A stretch of 64,000 bases of DNA from Arthrobacter cupressi (GCF_900099975.1 NZ_FNEI01000002.1:1-64000); one strand, 5' to 3'; positions 31,994 through 41,498 are shown, numbered from the stretch's first letter. Translations and numbers: made by a program. The notes: generated from the letters alone by a model not told the origin.

Positions 31994-32596
31994 ATGGGAG
32001 TGTTCGTCAAAGTGTGCGGCTTGAGCACGCCCGAATCCGTGCAGGCGGCGGTAGAAAGCGGCGCCGACGCCGTCGGTTTCGTACTCACCAAAAGCCCCCG
32101 CGAGGTGTCGCCCGAGCGGGCCCGCGTGCTGCTGGCCGGCGTCCCGGCGGGGATTGCCGCCGTCGGCGTCTTCCGTCACGAAACTGCCGCCGCAGCCGTG
32201 GCCACCGCCCGCGCGGCCGGCCTGGAATGGGTCCAGCTGCACGGCAGCCGCACGCGGGAGGATGTCCGCACAGTGCACGACGCCGGGCTGCGGCTCATCC
32301 GCGCCGTCACCCTGGGTGCCACGCCGGAAGAGTTCGCCGACTGGGGCGAGGACCTGCTGCTGGTGGACGCCGCCGTTCCAGGCTCGGGCGAGGCCTGGGA
32401 CTACGCCCTGATGCGGGACAAGGGCCTGGCCGGGCGGAAGTGGTTGCTGGCGGGCGGGTTGTCCCCGGAGAACGTAGCCTCTGCCGTCGAGGCCGCCGCT
32501 GCCTGGGGAGTGGACGTCTCCTCCGGTGTCGAGTCATCCCGCGGCGTGAAGGACCTGGCGAAGGTGCGGGCGTTCGTGAAGAACGCCAAGGGCTGA
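31994..32596 (+). CDS. trpF: Phosphoribosylanthranilate isomerase TrpF
   Basis: This 200-residue TIM barrel isomerises N-(5'-phosphoribosyl)anthranilate in tryptophan synthesis. The catalytic Cys is in VKVCGLSTPESVQ (residue 8) and the Asp in DLLLVDAAVPG. The C-terminal phosphate-binding loop LLAGGLSPENV and GVDVSSGVESSRGVKD are typical. It is not linked to other trp genes in the window. Many actinobacteria lack TrpF and use the dual HisA/TrpF enzyme PriA, so a separate trpF is unusual. The start ATG 31994 was chosen because it directly precedes the VKVCG strand; no operon partner is clear. Confidence 0.9.
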   Translation: MGVFVKVCGLSTPESVQAAVESGADAVGFVLTKSPREVSPERARVLLAGVPAGIAAVGVFRHETAAAAVATARAAGLEWVQLHGSRTREDVRTVHDAGLRLIRAVTLGATPEEFADWGEDLLLVDAAVPGSGEAWDYALMRDKGLAGRKWLLAGGLSPENVASAVEAAAAWGVDVSSGVESSRGVKDLAKVRAFVKNAKG

Positions 32597-32667
32597 TCCC
32601 GATTTCAGGGCCCGTTCAGGGCAAACCCCTAGCCTCGGGGCCAGGGGGAAGCGGGAGAATAGTAGGC

Positions 32668-33069
32668 ATGAAGACGCTCCTGAACATCATCTGGTTGGTT
32701 TTCGGCGGGTTCTGGCTGGCCCTGGGATACTTCGCGGCCGGCGTCCTGTGCTGCCTCCTGATCATCACCATTCCGTGGGGCATCGCGTCCTTCCGGATCG
32801 CCGCCTACACCCTGTGGCCGTTCGGCCGGACGGTGGTGGACAAGCCCGGCTCCGGCGGCGTGTTCACGCTCCTCGGAAACGTGATCTGGCTGCTGGTCGC
32901 CGGGATCTGGATCGCGATCGGCCACGTGGTCACCGCCTTCGCCATGGCCATCACCATCATCGGCATCCCGTTGGCCATCGCCAACCTCAAGCTGATCCCG
33001 GTGTCCCTCATGCCGCTCGGCAAGCAGATCGTGCCCAGCAACCGGCCCTTCGCGAGCAACTACCGCTAG
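32668..33069 (+). CDS. YccF domain-containing inner-membrane protein
   Basis: This 133-residue membrane protein contains two related hydrophobic halves, residues 1-50 (MKTLLNIIWLVFGGFWLALGYF) and 65-115 (LLGNVIWLLVAGIWIAIGHVVTAFAM), each with an FGRT or NL... turn. This internal duplication is the YccF family pattern. The family has no established biochemical role. ATG 32668 has a GGGAG-like box about 14 nt upstream. It is followed after 14 bp by the DUF1801 gene and could be co-transcribed. Confidence 0.85.
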   Translation: MKTLLNIIWLVFGGFWLALGYFAAGVLCCLLIITIPWGIASFRIAAYTLWPFGRTVVDKPGSGGVFTLLGNVIWLLVAGIWIAIGHVVTAFAMAITIIGIPLAIANLKLIPVSLMPLGKQIVPSNRPFASNYR

Positions 33070-33083
33070 GCCGAGAGGGGCTT

Positions 33084-33455
33084 ATGGTTGCTGCCATGGA
33101 CAACCGGAATCCCGACGTCGATGCCTGGCTGGACAACTACGAGAACCCGCAGCGGAACCTCGTCGCCGACATCCGCGCCTTCATCCTGTCCCTGGACCCG
33201 GGCATCAGCGAAGCCATCAAATGGCAGGCGCCCACCTTCATGTACCGGGGGAACATCGCCTCGTTCTTCCCCAAGGCCAGGAAGAACGTCACCCTGATGT
33301 TCCACCAGGGCGCGTCCATCGAGGACAGCACCGGGCTGCTCGAAGGGGACGGCGAGGTGTCACGCGTGGCCCGCTTCCTGGACGCGCAGGATTTCGAAGC
33401 CAAGAAAGCCGCGCTGGAGGCCGTGATCCGGAACTGGATCACCAGCAAGGCCTGA
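33084..33455 (+). CDS. DUF1801 family protein
   Basis: This 123-residue protein has the DUF1801 fold: PDVDAWLDNYENPQRN, then the FILSLDPGISEAIKWQAPTFMYRGNIASFFPKAR core and VTLMFHQGASI. The Lys/Trp-rich centre matches this family, which is structurally like the YdhG/YjhX type with unknown function. ATG 33084 has AGGGG 3 nt upstream; 33096 is an alternative. It follows the YccF gene and converges on the ComB-like gene. Confidence 0.85.
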   Translation: MVAAMDNRNPDVDAWLDNYENPQRNLVADIRAFILSLDPGISEAIKWQAPTFMYRGNIASFFPKARKNVTLMFHQGASIEDSTGLLEGDGEVSRVARFLDAQDFEAKKAALEAVIRNWITSKA

Positions 33456-33466
33456 CCCCGCCAGTC

Positions 33467-34285
33467 CTAAACCCGCGTGAACGCCCCGTTCCGCAGCACC
33501 GCCACCGCGGAGGCGGCATCCAGGCCGGCGGCGATCTCGACGTCGTCCGGGTAACCCATCCCGATCAGCTCCCGCCCGCTGGAGCAGCCCCGCAGCAGTT
33601 CCGGGAGGGCCGGCTCGGCGGCGTCAAAGGCCGCGGCCGCCGCCAAGGCCTCGGGGGACAGGGCCTCGGGAGTGAAGACTTCCCGCCCGGCCGCGACGAG
33701 ACCGGCCAGGAACGCGCCCGCGCCCCAGAGGTCTTCGACCGCCGGCCGCAAGCCGCCGTCGTGCCCCGGCTGGCCGTTGTGGCCGGCACCGCCGTTGTTT
33801 CCAGGCCCGCCGTGATGCCATAGTTCACCGGCCGCGATGACCGCGATCACCGCATCCTCCGGGAGCGCGGCCAGTACCCAATCGGCCGTGGCCGCGGCGT
33901 TGCGCAGGCACACCGCGGCCAGCAGCGGCACCTCGCCGGCCAGTTCCTGGCAGATGGCCGAACCGTTGGGCGATGGCAGCACCACGCGTTCCAGCCCCGG
34001 GGTGTCCCGCAGGCTCGACGGCGACAGGCTCAGCCCGCCCCCGTTCCGCGGACCCGCCAGCGTGGCCCGGTGGTGCACGGCGAAGTCCTCGGCACCGGTG
34101 TCCTTCCAGCGGTACGGGTACACTTCCACGCCGCGCTCGACGGCGACACTTACGCAGGTGGTGAACGAGAGCACGTCCACCACCACCGCCAGGTCGGCCC
34201 CGGCAGTAATGATGCGGGCGCCGTCGAGCCCCCACTCAAAACGGATCCGGTACGGCTGTTGCCGGTGCACGGCCCCGGCGGTCAC
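33467..34285 (-). CDS. 2-phosphosulfolactate phosphatase (ComB)-like protein
   Basis: This 272-residue protein matches the ComB family: VVVDVLSFTTCVSVAVERG near the N-terminus, LPSPNGSAI, and AVIAAGELW in the middle. ComB in archaea dephosphorylates 2-phosphosulfolactate for coenzyme M; in actinobacteria the true reaction is unclear and the ligand may differ. A Gly/Asn/His-rich loop (HHGGPGNNGGAGHNGQPGHDGG) interrupts the domain in the middle. The GTG start at 34285 overlaps the TGA of the HD-domain gene, so they are coupled. Confidence 0.75.
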   Translation of the reverse strand: MTAGAVHRQQPYRIRFEWGLDGARIITAGADLAVVVDVLSFTTCVSVAVERGVEVYPYRWKDTGAEDFAVHHRATLAGPRNGGGLSLSPSSLRDTPGLERVVLPSPNGSAICQELAGEVPLLAAVCLRNAAATADWVLAALPEDAVIAVIAAGELWHHGGPGNNGGAGHNGQPGHDGGLRPAVEDLWGAGAFLAGLVAAGREVFTPEALSPEALAAAAAFDAAEPALPELLRGCSSGRELIGMGYPDDVEIAAGLDAASAVAVLRNGAFTRV

Positions 34286-35151
34286 GCCAGTTCCGCCTGC
34301 AGGTTGCGCCGCGCGGCGTCCAGCCAGAGGGTCTTTGCGCGGGAGCTGTGGAAGAGCGGGTCCAACGCCAGCAGGCGGCGTACGACGGCGGCCCGCCCGG
34401 CGGCGAAGTCGGCGTCGCTGACGTGCGCATAGTCTTCGCGGACGGCGGCCAGGTAGCGCGCGTACTCCGAAGGTTCGCCGCCGAGGACGGAGAGGTCCGC
34501 GTCGCAGAGCAGGGCGCCCGCGTAATCCCCGGGTTCGGGGTCGTGCGTGGCGGTGAGCCGGACCAGGCGGGCCACCTCGCCGATGTCCTGCGCCGGAAGG
34601 CCCGCGGCGGAGAGTCGCTTCTCGGCCAGGATGGCGGATTCCTCCTCGTCCTGGCCGGCGAGGCCCTCGTAGACGGCGTCGTGGAACCACGCGGCCAGCG
34701 CCACGGAGCGGGCGGGCAGCGCCGGTTCGGTCAGGAGGTCCAGGGCCTCCAGGACCGCCAGCAAATGGGTGCGGCTGTGGTACTTGCGGTGGTCCTCGCC
34801 CCAGCGTTCCAGCAGCTCGAAACCGAGTTCCTCGTGCCCGGGCAGGACCGAGTTCCAGCGCTCCAGCAAGGGCACGGTCAGGGCCTTGCTGCGCTGCCGG
34901 GCCGGGATCCGCAGGCCGCTCGCAATCAGCTTCCGCACCAGGACCCGGGCTTCCACGGGGATCGCGCCGGCAGCCACGAGGTCCTCGTAGCGGCGCTCCG
35001 GGACGTCGTAATGGTCGCCGTCGAAGGCCCGCTCCGGGACGCCGGCCGCCGCGGCGAAGGCGTGCAGTTCCTCAAGGGAGGTGTCCGACACCAGATGGGA
35101 GAACACGGTCCCATGTGCGGGCCACAGGGGCGGGTCGACGTAGACGGCCAT
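34282..35151 (-). CDS. DUF4031 - HD-domain fusion protein (predicted metal-dependent phosphohydrolase)
   Basis: This 289-residue protein begins with the DUF4031 module (MAVYVDPPLWPAHG to about residue 85), which is often a stand-alone protein. The remainder is an HD-type domain with HSRTHLLAVLEALDLL, the HD pair in AAWFHDAVYEG, and LLCDADLSVLGG as the last metal ligand block. It likely hydrolyses a phosphate ester or nucleotide. The start is ATG 35151, as the upstream TTG frame is not needed. It is coupled to the ComB-like gene by a 4-nt overlap. Confidence 0.82.
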   Translation of the reverse strand: MAVYVDPPLWPAHGTVFSHLVSDTSLEELHAFAAAAGVPERAFDGDHYDVPERRYEDLVAAGAIPVEARVLVRKLIASGLRIPARQRSKALTVPLLERWNSVLPGHEELGFELLERWGEDHRKYHSRTHLLAVLEALDLLTEPALPARSVALAAWFHDAVYEGLAGQDEEESAILAEKRLSAAGLPAQDIGEVARLVRLTATHDPEPGDYAGALLCDADLSVLGGEPSEYARYLAAVREDYAHVSDADFAAGRAAVVRRLLALDPLFHSSRAKTLWLDAARRNLQAELA

Positions 35152-35181
35152 GGCCAAAGTGTAGTCCCGGCGGCGGATGCC

Positions 35182-36516
35182 TCAGCGCTCGGCCGGGAGG
35201 ATGTTTTGGTTGCCGCGGAAGGTGTTTTCCGGATCAAATTCCCGCTTCACCCGGGACAGCCGCTTGTAGTTCTCCTCGCCGTAGGCGGCGATGATCCGTT
35301 CCTGCCCTTCATGGCCGATGAAGTTCAGCCATACGCCGCCCGTGGTGTGCGGGGCAATATCGGCGCGGAACTGCTTGACCCAGGCCTTGGCCTCCTGGCC
35401 GCCTTCGGGCGTGTCCGCGAGTCCGAACGGGTGGCTCACCCACGCCGCGCTGCGGTTCAGCAGGGGCGTGGAGGCCGCCGCGGGTCCACCTACTGCTCCG
35501 CCCCAGCGGGCGATGAGCTGCTGCGAATGCTCGCCCGGCAGCCGCTGCGCGGAGTCCACGAACAGGTCCAGGGCGTCGTCCGGGAGCTCGTCGTGGTAGT
35601 CGGCGCTCCAGTAGTTGTACAGGCCGGGCGGGTCGTCGAGCATGCACTGGAAATCCGCGTATCCCATGGGCCCCACCAGGTCCACTGCGGGTCCCATGTC
35701 CCGGAACGGCTGGACGTAGCTGGCGCCTTCCTCGGCGTCGCCGGCGTAGAGGTACGCCATGCCCACCCCCATCTTGCCCACCATGTCCTCGGGGACGAAC
35801 GGTTCCGGCGGGGCGGTGAGGTAGACGAGTGCGGTCCCGACGGCGTCGGGGGCCGCCAGCGCGGCGTCGCGGAAGCCGCGGCTCACCTCCGTCGCGGCAG
35901 CGCCCGGGAAGAGCATGAGGCCGGCCTGGACGGTCGGTCCCAGATCGCGCAGCCGGAAGGTGAAGGACGTGGCCACGCCGAAGTTCCCGCCGCCGCCGTG
36001 CAGGGCCCAGAACAGTTCCGGGTTCTCCTGTGCGCTCGCCGTGACCCGGTCCCCGCCGGCCGTGACGAGGTCCACGGAGAGCAGGTTGTCGCAGGCGAAG
36101 CCGAAGGAGCGCTCCAGCCAGCCCGATCCGCCGCCGAGGGTGAAGCCCGCGACGCCCGTGGTGGATGCCCGTCCGCCCGTGGTGGCGAGGCCGTGTTCCT
36201 GGGTGGCGCGGTCGAACTCACCCCAGGTCACGCCCGAGCCGACCGCCACCGTCCGGGCCTCGCGGTCCACGCTGATGGTTTTCATGGGCCGCACGTCCAC
36301 TACCAGGCCGCCCTCATTGGTGGACATCCCGGCCACCGAGTGGCCGCCGGCGCGCACCGCGACGTCGAGCCGGTGGTCACGGGCGTACTGCAGTGCCTCG
36401 GCAACGTCCCCGGGGGACGCGCATTGCGCGATCACAGCCGGGCGGCGGTCGATCATCGCGTTGAAAAGCTTCCGCTTTTCGTCGTAGTCCGGGCTCTCGG
36501 GCCGGGTCCATTCCAT
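35182..36516 (-). CDS. FAD-linked oxidase, berberine-bridge (BBE) type
   Basis: This 444-residue flavoprotein has the FAD-binding PP-type fold (VAVRAGGHSVAGMSTNEGG), where the His is the residue that binds FAD covalently in this family. It also has a GGGSGWLERSFGFACDNLLSVDLV block, and the C-terminal BBE motif ending in YKRLSRVKREFDPENTFRGNQNI. Such enzymes oxidise alcohols, sugars or amines with O2. No signal peptide is present, so it should be cytoplasmic. The substrate is unknown. The downstream ORFs share its direction but are separated by more than 30 bp. Confidence 0.88.
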   Translation of the reverse strand: MEWTRPESPDYDEKRKLFNAMIDRRPAVIAQCASPGDVAEALQYARDHRLDVAVRAGGHSVAGMSTNEGGLVVDVRPMKTISVDREARTVAVGSGVTWGEFDRATQEHGLATTGGRASTTGVAGFTLGGGSGWLERSFGFACDNLLSVDLVTAGGDRVTASAQENPELFWALHGGGGNFGVATSFTFRLRDLGPTVQAGLMLFPGAAATEVSRGFRDAALAAPDAVGTALVYLTAPPEPFVPEDMVGKMGVGMAYLYAGDAEEGASYVQPFRDMGPAVDLVGPMGYADFQCMLDDPPGLYNYWSADYHDELPDDALDLFVDSAQRLPGEHSQQLIARWGGAVGGPAAASTPLLNRSAAWVSHPFGLADTPEGGQEAKAWVKQFRADIAPHTTGGVWLNFIGHEGQERIIAAYGEENYKRLSRVKREFDPENTFRGNQNILPAER

Positions 36517-36608
36517 GGCGCACCTCCGCCTCCGCGGCCCTACCCCTCAGGCTAAAGAGTACGACTGCGGTGCCCCCGCGGCCATGGGGAAATCCTTAGG
36601 AAATCCTT

Positions 36609-37079
36609 TCAGCCCTGCCGCTTGGCGGCCTCGGCGCCGAGGGAGGCCAGGCCCTTTTCGAAGTCCTTGCCCACCATCTTGTCCATGTTCATGAACAGGG
36701 CGAACAGTTTGGACATGGGCGTCTTGTTTTCGCCGGTCATGGCCCAGGTGACCCGGGTGGCGCCGCCTTCCGGGACGAAGCTGAACAGGGTGGGGTTCAC
36801 GCTCTTGAAGGGCTTGACGAACTCGAGCCGGATCTGGACGCGGGAGGGCTCGTCCGAACCCACGATCTCCATGTTGCCGGAGCCCACCTTGCCGTTGCCG
36901 GTCCACGCGTACTTGGCACCCACGCCGGACTCGGGGCCGGAGTAGCTGCGGCTGAGGTTCGGGTCCATCGCTTCCCACGGCGACCAGTGGGTCCATTCAT
37001 GGAAGTCATTGACCAAGGGGAAGATCACTGACGCGGGTACGGGGATGAGCGCGCTTCGGGAAACAGTAAAGGTTGCCAT
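36609..37079 (-). CDS. SRPBCC family protein (polyketide cyclase/dehydrase-like)
   Basis: This 156-residue protein begins MATFTVSRSALIPVPASVIFPLVNDFHEWTHWSPWE and is a typical Bet v1-like single domain with a C-terminal helix (MVGKDFEKGLASLGAEAA). It likely binds a hydrophobic ligand. No catalytic residue is assigned. It is followed (36542-36608) by no terminator I could identify. A separate YCII-type gene precedes it. Confidence 0.82.
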   Translation of the reverse strand: MATFTVSRSALIPVPASVIFPLVNDFHEWTHWSPWEAMDPNLSRSYSGPESGVGAKYAWTGNGKVGSGNMEIVGSDEPSRVQIRLEFVKPFKSVNPTLFSFVPEGGATRVTWAMTGENKTPMSKLFALFMNMDKMVGKDFEKGLASLGAEAAKRQG

Positions 37080-37156
37080 GGCCACATCGTACGACTGTGA
37101 CGGACGAAACAGGCGGTACGGCCGGCTCCCGGCCGTACCGCGTTGGCGGGCTCCGG

Positions 37157-37495
37157 CTACATTCCGGGAATCTCGAGTGCCGGGTAGACCTGAATGCTGG
37201 ACCCGCCACCGCTCATGAAGTGCGGGTGGTCCTTCACCAGTTCGACCGCGGCCTGCAGGTCCTCGGCCTCGAGAATGCTGTAGCCGCCGACGCCCGTGGC
37301 GGTGTCCGAAACACCGGAGACGGACACTTCCCTCCCGGTGCCGAGCGGGGTGCCGAAGTCGACCAGGGCCTCCCCGGTCTTGGCGGCCCAATCGGTCCAG
37401 GCCTTCATGCCTGCCTCGGCCTGCTCCGGTGTGCTCTCCGCGATCTGGGATTCGGCTGACATCGAGCCGATGTAGAGAACTACGAACTTCGTCAT
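37157..37495 (-). CDS. YCII-related (DGPF/YciI-like) protein
   Basis: This 112-residue protein has the ferredoxin-like YciI pattern: KFVVLYIGSMSAESQIAESTPEQAEAGMKAW, SGVSDTATGVGGYSILEAEDLQAA and a final HPHFMSGGGSSIQVYPALEI. Members often accompany ECF sigma factors of the sigE group, but none is adjacent. ATG 37495 has AAAGGA 6 nt upstream. Function unknown. Confidence 0.85.
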   Translation of the reverse strand: MTKFVVLYIGSMSAESQIAESTPEQAEAGMKAWTDWAAKTGEALVDFGTPLGTGREVSVSGVSDTATGVGGYSILEAEDLQAAVELVKDHPHFMSGGGSSIQVYPALEIPGM

Positions 37496-37673
37496 GGCAG
37501 GTCCTTTTCTCCTTGTGCCATCGGGGTCGTCCCTCCGGTCACAGCTCGATCCTAGGAGCCTGCGCCGCCGCACGGCAGAGTGGCCGGTACTCGATTTTGG
37601 GCTCCCTTTGGCGGGATGCTGGACAGGCGTTCCACGGTGGGCGAGCATGGACCGCAGAGGACAGAAAATCAAA

Positions 37674-37694
37674 CTTGAGCGTGATAGACTCAAG
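37674..37694. promoter_or_regulatory. HAIR element (HspR operator) upstream of clpB
   Basis: CTTGAGC-GTGATAG-ACTCAAG at 37674-37694 matches the HspR binding consensus CTTGAGT-N7-ACTCAAG, apart from one position in the first arm. It lies 59 bp before the TTG start of clpB. Heat-shock induction through HspR derepression is therefore expected. Confidence 0.9.
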
Positions 37695-37752
37695 TTTGTA
37701 AAAGTCACCAGACTCAACCTTGATCACCAAGCCTCCCGAAAGGAGCTCTTTT

Positions 37753-40407
37753 TTGGACGTCAAATTCACCACCAAGAGCCAGGAGGCTCTTTCCGCGGCA
37801 GCCATGAACGCCTCTACCGCCGGCAACCCTCAGCTCGAACCGGCCCACCTCCTCAAGGCCCTCATGGACCAGCGCGAGGGCGTCGCCGTTGCGCTGCTGC
37901 GCGCCACCGGCGCGGACCCGGACGCGGTAAGCGTCCAGGCGAGCTCCGCGATCAAGGCGCTGCCGTCGTCGTCGGGAAGCTCAGTGCAGCAGGCCCAGCT
38001 TTCCCGCCAGTCGCTGCAGGCCATCAAGGCCGCCGAAAGCGAGGCGGAGAAACTCGGTGACTCCTTCGTCTCCACCGAACACCTGCTGCTGGGCCTCTCC
38101 GCCGGGAGCGACCCCGTCGGGAAACTGCTGCGCGACGCCGGAGCCTCCCACGAGGCGCTGCTCGCCGCCCTGCCGGGTGTCCGCGGCGACCGCAAGGTGG
38201 ACTCGCCGGATCCGGAGAACACCTTCCAGGCCCTGGAGAAGTTCGGCACCGACCTGACTGCCGTGGCGCGCTCCGGCAAGCTGGACCCGGTGATCGGCCG
38301 CGATTCCGAAATCCGCCGCGTCATCCAGGTCCTCTCCCGGCGCACCAAGAACAACCCGGTGCTGATCGGGGAGCCCGGCGTGGGCAAGACCGCCGTCGTC
38401 GAAGGCCTGGCCCAGCGCATGGTGGCGGGCGACGTCCCGGAGAGCCTGCGCGGCAAGACCCTGATCGCCCTGGACCTCGCCTCGATGGTGGCCGGCGCCA
38501 AGTACCGCGGCGAATTCGAGGAACGCCTCAAGGCTGTGCTGGAGGAAATCAAGAATTCCGAAGGCCGGATCGTCACGTTTATCGATGAGATCCACACTGT
38601 GGTGGGTGCCGGTGCCACCGGCGAAAGCGCCATGGATGCCGGCAACATGCTCAAGCCCATGCTGGCCCGCGGCGAGCTGCGGCTGATCGGCGCCACCACC
38701 CTGGATGAATACCGCGAGAACATCGAGAAGGACCCCGCCCTGGAACGCCGCTTCCAGCAGGTCTACGTGGGTGAGCCCAGCGTGGACGACACCATCGGCA
38801 TCCTGCGCGGGCTCAAGGAACGCTACGAAGCCCACCACAAGGTGGCCATCGCCGACTCCGCCCTGGTGGCCGCCGCAACGCTCTCCAACCGCTACATCGC
38901 GGGGCGGCAGCTGCCGGACAAGGCCATCGACCTGGTGGACGAGGCCGCGTCCCGCCTGCGCATGGAGATCGACTCCGCCCCGGAGGAAATCGACCAGCTG
39001 CGCCGCGCCGTGGACCGCCTCACCATGGAGGAACTCGCGCTGCAGGGCGAAAGTGACGCCTCCTCCGTGGAGCGCCTCGCCGCGCTGCGGGCGGACATGG
39101 CTGACAAGAAGGAAGCCCTGGCCGCGCTCAATGCCCGCTGGGAAGCCGAGAAGGCCGGCCTCAACCGGGTCGGTGACCTCAAGGCGAAGATCGACGAGCT
39201 GCGCTCGGCGGCCGAGAAGTACCAGCGCGAAGGCGACCTCGAATCGGCGTCGCGCATCCTCTACGGCGAGCTGCCGGCGCTCGAGCGCGAACTCAATGCG
39301 GCCGCCGCAGAGGAAGCAGCCCAGGACAAGCCGGACCTCATGGTCGCCGAAGAAGTCACCGCGGACGACATCGCCGAGGTCATCTCCGCCTGGACCGGCA
39401 TCCCCGCCGGGCGCATGCTTCAGGGCGAGTCGCAGAAGCTGCTGCACATGGAGGAGGAACTCGGCAAGCGGCTGATCGGCCAGCACAAGGCCGTCACCGC
39501 CGTGTCCGATGCCGTCCGCCGTGCCCGCGCCGGGATCTCCGACCCCAACCGGCCCACCGGTTCCTTCCTGTTCCTGGGGCCCACCGGCGTCGGCAAGACC
39601 GAACTGGCCAAGGCCCTGGCGGACTTCCTCTTCGACGACGAACGCGCCATGATCCGGATCGACATGTCCGAATACGGCGAGAAGCACTCGGTGGCCCGGC
39701 TGGTCGGTGCCCCTCCGGGCTACGTCGGCTATGAGGAGGGCGGCCAGCTCACCGAGGCCGTACGGCGCCGTCCGTACTCCGTGGTGCTGCTGGACGAGGT
39801 GGAGAAGGCCCATCCCGAAGTCTTCGACATCCTCCTGCAGGTGCTCGACGACGGCCGCCTCACCGACGGCCAGGGCCGCACCGTCGATTTCCGGAACACC
39901 ATCCTGGTGTTGACGTCCAACTCGGGCAGCCAGTTCCTGGTGGACCCGCAGCTGGACGCCCGGGCCAAGCAGGAAGCCGTGATGTCCGTAGTGCGGGCCT
40001 CCTTCAAGCCGGAGTTCCTGAACCGGCTGGACGAGATCGTGCTGTTCGATCCGCTCAGCGTGGACGAACTGGCGGACATCGTGGAACTGCACGTGGACGA
40101 GCTCGGCAGGCGCCTGCGCGACCGCCGGCTCAGCCTCGAGGTCAGCGACGGCGCCCGGGCCTGGCTGGCCATGACCGGCTACGATCCGGCCTACGGTGCC
40201 CGGCCGCTGCGCCGGCTGGTGCAGCGGGAAATCGGCGACCGCCTCGCCAAGGAAATCCTGGCCGGGGAGATCGCCGACGGGGACACCGTGCTGGTGGACA
40301 CCGCGGCCGACGTCGACGAGCTCACCATTGAGGGCCTGGAGGCTCTCGCGGGGGCCGACGGCGGTGCTCCCGCCGGCACCGGCCTGGTGGTGCGCCGGAA
40401 GGAGTGA
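37753..40407 (+). CDS. clpB: ATP-dependent chaperone ClpB (Hsp100)
   Basis: This 884-residue AAA+ disaggregase resolves aggregates with DnaK. It has the N domain ([17 protein letters not shown]), nucleotide-binding domain 1 with Walker [14 protein letters not shown] and Walker [14 protein letters not shown], the coiled-coil middle domain ([20 protein letters not shown] and following), and domain 2 with Walker [16 protein letters not shown] and sensor [17 protein letters not shown] start it at TTG 37753, because AGGAG lies 7 nt upstream and the next residues [11 protein letters not shown] match the family; the frame from 37720 overlaps the ribosome-binding site. A HAIR element upstream indicates HspR control. 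Confidence 0.96.
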   Translation: MDVKFTTKSQEALSAAAMNASTAGNPQLEPAHLLKALMDQREGVAVALLRATGADPDAVSVQASSAIKALPSSSGSSVQQAQLSRQSLQAIKAAESEAEKLGDSFVSTEHLLLGLSAGSDPVGKLLRDAGASHEALLAALPGVRGDRKVDSPDPENTFQALEKFGTDLTAVARSGKLDPVIGRDSEIRRVIQVLSRRTKNNPVLIGEPGVGKTAVVEGLAQRMVAGDVPESLRGKTLIALDLASMVAGAKYRGEFEERLKAVLEEIKNSEGRIVTFIDEIHTVVGAGATGESAMDAGNMLKPMLARGELRLIGATTLDEYRENIEKDPALERRFQQVYVGEPSVDDTIGILRGLKERYEAHHKVAIADSALVAAATLSNRYIAGRQLPDKAIDLVDEAASRLRMEIDSAPEEIDQLRRAVDRLTMEELALQGESDASSVERLAALRADMADKKEALAALNARWEAEKAGLNRVGDLKAKIDELRSAAEKYQREGDLESASRILYGELPALERELNAAAAEEAAQDKPDLMVAEEVTADDIAEVISAWTGIPAGRMLQGESQKLLHMEEELGKRLIGQHKAVTAVSDAVRRARAGISDPNRPTGSFLFLGPTGVGKTELAKALADFLFDDERAMIRIDMSEYGEKHSVARLVGAPPGYVGYEEGGQLTEAVRRRPYSVVLLDEVEKAHPEVFDILLQVLDDGRLTDGQGRTVDFRNTILVLTSNSGSQFLVDPQLDARAKQEAVMSVVRASFKPEFLNRLDEIVLFDPLSVDELADIVELHVDELGRRLRDRRLSLEVSDGARAWLAMTGYDPAYGARPLRRLVQREIGDRLAKEILAGEIADGDTVLVDTAADVDELTIEGLEALAGADGGAPAGTGLVVRRKE

Positions 40408-40411
40408 CCCC

Positions 40412-41020
40412 CTACTTCTGGAGGACGCTTTCCCTCAGGGCGTTGCCCGAGTCCACCACGATGAAGCAGTCCACGCGGCGGTCGCCGCTGTCCCAGCTGG
40501 TGGAGCTCGGGTACACGTTCTGCTGGAGCAGCTTGTACTTGCTGGAAGCTTCGTTCAGGAGCACCGTGCGGCAGACTTCGCGGCCCTTTTCCTGCAGGGC
40601 GTTGGTACCAGGGAAGCTGTCGCTTGCCTTGTAGTTGAAGACCGCACCCAGCTGGGCGGAGTGCGGTGTGGTGCATTCCACGGCCCGGGCCTTGCTGGCG
40701 TTGGAGTCGAAGTCGGCGAAGCAGTCGCCCAGCCGGTAGTCCTTGGAGTCGATGTCCGCGGGCAAGGGGGCACGGCTGGCGGAGGCCGAGACGCCGGCGC
40801 CGGGGGTGCCTGCGGGCTCGGGGCGGTTGCCGAACGTGGAAACCAGGATCCAGATCAGGGCGATGATCAGCAGCAGCACGGCAAGGACGATGCCGCCGAT
40901 GATCAGCCGCTGCCGCGTCATAAGGTCCATCGGGGCGCGCGCCGGCGCGGGCCGGGCGGCGGGCGCGGCGTTGCCGTGTCCGTCCTCCGGGTTCTCCGGG
41001 AAGGGGTTTTCCTGGCCCAT
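40412..41020 (-). CDS. Septum-formation-family (DUF) membrane-anchored protein
   Basis: This 202-residue protein has a Pro/Ala-rich cytoplasmic tail, one transmembrane helix (about residues 40-62, LIIGGIVLAVLLLIIALIWILV), and an extracytoplasmic domain. That domain has three to four Cys (GDCFADFDS, VECTTPHSA, EVCRTVL, DCFIVV) and the pattern found in actinobacterial 'septum formation' proteins. The spacing suggests two disulfides in the secreted domain. Neighbours do not tell its function. Ends convergent with clpB, 4 bp apart. Confidence 0.78.
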   Translation of the reverse strand: MGQENPFPENPEDGHGNAAPAARPAPARAPMDLMTRQRLIIGGIVLAVLLLIIALIWILVSTFGNRPEPAGTPGAGVSASASRAPLPADIDSKDYRLGDCFADFDSNASKARAVECTTPHSAQLGAVFNYKASDSFPGTNALQEKGREVCRTVLLNEASSKYKLLQQNVYPSSTSWDSGDRRVDCFIVVDSGNALRESVLQK

Positions 41021-41264
41021 GTCCGAATCCGTGCCTTTCCTGCTTTCGAAGCGTCAACCTTTGGGAGACTCTACCCAAATTTTGCCACCCCTTGCCTGCA
41101 GTGGTTCATGCCACGTCCGGGGGCGCCGGGGGAGGGCCGGATGGAACGCAACGGTTGCCGAAAGCATGTAATCTAGACATACGACAAATTGATCAATCAT
41201 TCCGGGGCCTCACCGACCGCCAAAGGTGACCACCTCCGGTCCAAGTACAAAAGGGGGTCACGCC

Positions 41265-41498
41265 ATGGGGCGCGGCCGTCAAAAGGCAAAAGCTACCAAG
41301 CAGGCTCGGGACATCAAGTACTACTCCCCGAACACTGACTACTCGGCCCTTCAGCGTGAGCTGGCGGGTCCGTCCAGTCGTGCGGCGAGCCACTTCCAGG
41401 ATGACCCCACGGAGCCGGACTACTCGTCCTACGCGGACAAATACGCGCAGGACCTGGATGACGAAGACGACGAGGTAGACTCCCGCCGCATCGGCTAG
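41265..41498 (+). CDS. DUF3073 small protein
   Basis: This 77-residue protein is conserved across Actinomycetota. The N-terminal basic stretch MGRGRQKAKATKQARDIKYYSPNTDY is the DUF3073 signature, and the tail is acidic (DDEDDEVD). It could contact RNA or the ribosome through its basic end. The start is ATG 41265, with AAGGGGG 8 nt upstream. Confidence 0.92.
   Translation: MGRGRQKAKATKQARDIKYYSPNTDYSALQRELAGPSSRAASHFQDDPTEPDYSSYADKYAQDLDDEDDEVDSRRIG

Noticed and set aside
37981..40092. A 703-codon minus-strand frame
   Set aside because: It is an antisense shadow of clpB, which is a fully conserved protein on the plus strand.
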